Source: Hymenobacter guriensis
GTDB taxonomy: Bacteria > Bacteroidota > Bacteroidia > Cytophagales > Hymenobacteraceae
NCBI RefSeq assembly: GCF_015773195.1
Contig: NZ_JADWYK010000001.1
Span: 124,001 to 188,000 of the forward strand
Direction: 5' to 3'
DNA length: 64,000 nt
Positions within the stretch are counted from its first letter, which is position 1, and every line of letters starts with the position of its first letter. The notes under the pieces were generated by a model. It was given only the letters and a program-made list of their open reading frames with translations. It ran no database searches and was not told the DNA's origin. Below are positions 62,473 to 64,000 of this stretch, piece after piece. Position numbers and translations under genes: made by a program.

Positions 62473-62522
62473 AAGGCCCTAAAACCTGCTTCGCTGTGCG
62501 CAAAAGCAGTTTTTAGGGCCTT
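62473..62522 (+). terminator. terminator after tRNA-Leu
   Basis: Perfect 12-bp arms AAGGCCCTAAAA (62473-62484) and TTTTAGGGCCTT (62511-62522), with an inner CTGCTT/AAGCAG-like pairing, then TTTG. It follows the tRNA by 17 bases. Confidence 0.85.
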
Positions 62523-62703
62523 TTTGCGTCCGGGGCTTTTTGGTTTTGCACCCATTTGCGGCCGCAATTGACCTGAACCCAACAATATGCCATAGCATGC
62601 AATTACTGTAGCGTGCCTGTTCAATAAGCCTACGTAAGACTTTATCCAAAATCAAGTCGTTACTCACTAAACCGTACTACAACGCAGAAGGCGCTTTATC
62701 AAT

Positions 62704-63999
62704 TTACTTCTCGTTCCGCGAAAAGGAATAAGGCACGTCTGCGGGCTTCGTGCCGCGGGTCATATTGGGCTTATCGGTCATGTCGAAGTCCACCGTTCCA
62801 CCCTGCATCAGGGTTTGATGGCTAAGCCAGTTGTGGGTGTAAGGCTGGCCGTTGAGGCGCACGGCCTGCACGTAGCGGTTGGCGTTGCTGTTGGCGGGTG
62901 CGTTCAGCACCACGGTTTTGCCATTGGCTAGGCGCAGGGTGGTTTTCGGGAAAAGCGGAGCACCCAGCACGTACTGGTCGGTGGCGGGGCACACGGGGTA
63001 GAAACCCAGGGCCGAGAAAACGTACCAGGCCGAGGTCTGTCCGTTGTCTTCGTCGCCGCAGTAGCCGTCGGGGGTGGGCAGGTAGAGGCGGTTGAGGGTT
63101 TCGCGCACCCAATACTGGCTTTTCCAGGGCTGCCCAGCGTAGTTGTACAGGTAGGTCATGTGCTGGATGGGCTGGTTGCCGTGGGCGTAGTTGCCCATGC
63201 CCGCAATCTGCATTTCCCGGATTTCGTGAATCACGGAACCGTAGTACGAGGCATCGAACACCGGCGCCAGGGTAAACACCGTGTCCAAGGCCGCCACAAA
63301 GGGCTTGGGGCCGCCCATGAGCGTCATCAGCCCGTTGATATCGTGGAACACCGACCACGTGTAGTGCCAGCTGTTGCCCTCGGTGAAGGCGTCGCCCCAC
63401 TTAAAGGGGTTGAAGGGCGACTGAAACGTGCCATTCTGGTTGCGTCCGCGCATTAGGCGGGTTTGCTTGTCGAAGAGGTTGCGGTAGTTCTGGCTGCGCT
63501 TCTGATAGAGGGCCACCTCCTTTTTCGGCCGGCCCAGGGCCTTGCCGAGCTGAGCAATGGCAAAGTCGTCGTAGGCGTATTCCAGGGTGCGGGCCGCGCT
63601 TTCGTTGATTTTCACATCGTAGGGCACATAACCGAGCTTGTTGTAGTAGCTCACGCCGGCCCGGCCCACAGCCTCCAGCGGCCCCTGGGCGTTGGCACCC
63701 TTCAGCATGGCCTCGTAAAGCGTGTTGATATCGTAGCCCCGCACGCCTTTCAGGTAGGCATCGGCCACCACGGAGGCCGAGTTGTTGCCCACCATAATGT
63801 CGCGGTAGCCCGGGCTGGCCCACTCCGGCAGCCAGCCGCCTTCCTTGTAGGTATTCACGAGGCCGGCCTGAATCTGGCTGTTCACATCGGGGTAAAGCAA
63901 ATTCAGGAAGGGAAACAAGGCCCGGAACGTGTCCCAGAAGCCGGTATCGGTGTAGAGGTAGCCGGGCAGGACCTGGCCGTTGTAGGGCGAGTAGTGCAC
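62704..63999 (-). CDS. GH92 alpha-1,2-mannosidase, C-terminal part
   Basis: 431 readable residues of a glycoside hydrolase family 92 enzyme; the N-terminal part lies beyond 64000, so this gene is cut by the window edge. Blocks present include TDTGFWDTFRALFPFLNLLYPD, WLPEWASPGYRDIMVGNNSASVVADA and FTEGNSWHYTWSVFHDINGL. GH92 enzymes need Ca2+ and hydrolyse exo-alpha-mannosyl links, often in yeast mannan or N-glycan use. The start codon given is not the true one. Likely exported. Confidence 0.93.
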   Translation of the reverse strand: MHYSPYNGQVLPGYLYTDTGFWDTFRALFPFLNLLYPDVNSQIQAGLVNTYKEGGWLPEWASPGYRDIMVGNNSASVVADAYLKGVRGYDINTLYEAMLKGANAQGPLEAVGRAGVSYYNKLGYVPYDVKINESAARTLEYAYDDFAIAQLGKALGRPKKEVALYQKRSQNYRNLFDKQTRLMRGRNQNGTFQSPFNPFKWGDAFTEGNSWHYTWSVFHDINGLMTLMGGPKPFVAALDTVFTLAPVFDASYYGSVIHEIREMQIAGMGNYAHGNQPIQHMTYLYNYAGQPWKSQYWVRETLNRLYLPTPDGYCGDEDNGQTSAWYVFSALGFYPVCPATDQYVLGAPLFPKTTLRLANGKTVVLNAPANSNANRYVQAVRLNGQPYTHNWLSHQTLMQGGTVDFDMTDKPNMTRGTKPADVPYSFSRNEK

Positions 64000-64000
64000 G

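Overview
The window looks like a chromosome segment of a pigmented, GC-rich member of the Bacteroidota, most likely Hymenobacter or a close relative. This rests on a type B C-terminal sorting domain of the type IX secretion system, Bacteroidota promoter motifs (TTG / TAnnTTTG), a division cluster without ddl or murF, a carotenoid cluster with crtW and crtZ, and MbnP/MauG-type genes. Most of the segment is core genome; the base composition drops only in a small patch at about 6.2-8.05 kb.

Layout. 0-5 kb: a CtlX-like amidinohydrolase divergent from a flavin monooxygenase, a PAP2 phosphatase, a cold-shock protein and a small unknown gene. 5-8.5 kb: a PAS histidine kinase, then an accessory patch (HAD hydrolase, YcxB-like membrane protein, NTF2-like protein) holding a decayed copy of the 3' end of fabD and a frameshifted gene. 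8.5-12.4 kb: fabD and a giant secreted adhesin-like protein. 12.6-16.2 kb: the sdhCAB operon. 16.3-21.8 kb: an FMN reductase followed by a metal/redox cluster: small Cys protein, MbnP lipoprotein, diheme peroxidase, Cys-starting outer-membrane barrel, second diheme peroxidase and a tiny lipoprotein. 21.9-24.5 kb: a large DUF4838 secreted protein.

24.9-41.5 kb is one long leftward dcw cluster, mraZ-rsmH-ftsL-ftsI-murE-mraY-murD-ftsW-murG-murC-ftsQ-ftsA-ftsZ, with a consensus promoter in front of mraZ and a hairpin terminator after ftsZ. 41.7-45 kb carries a HYC_CC_PP protein, a TonB-dependent receptor and a heavy-metal-associated (HMA) protein, probably one metal-handling unit. 45.2-48 kb has a LytTR response regulator and a TPR histidine kinase that converge and overlap.

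48-55.3 kb is a leftward carotenoid region: crtZ and a CarH-like MerR regulator, an ECF-type sigma factor, crtI, crtB, a small secreted protein, ispH and crtW. IspH supplies isoprenoid precursors, CrtB and CrtI make lycopene, and CrtZ/CrtW oxidise the rings; the lycopene cyclase is not in the window. 55.4-64 kb holds an enoyl-CoA hydratase, a ComEC-like channel protein, a GNAT acetyltransferase, PhoH, a SAM hydroxide adenosyltransferase, an ABM-domain protein, HscB, tRNA-Leu(CAA) and the C-terminal part of a GH92 mannosidase cut by the window edge.

The most interesting items are the MbnP/MauG cluster, which may make a tryptophan-derived metal site; the fabD 3'-end remnant with its decayed terminator, which suggests past insertion or duplication at fabD; and a set of inverted or tandem AT-rich repeats sitting inside operon spacers (ftsA/ftsZ, ftsW/murG, crtI/crtB, sdhA/sdhB), one of which seems to supply the start codon of murG.
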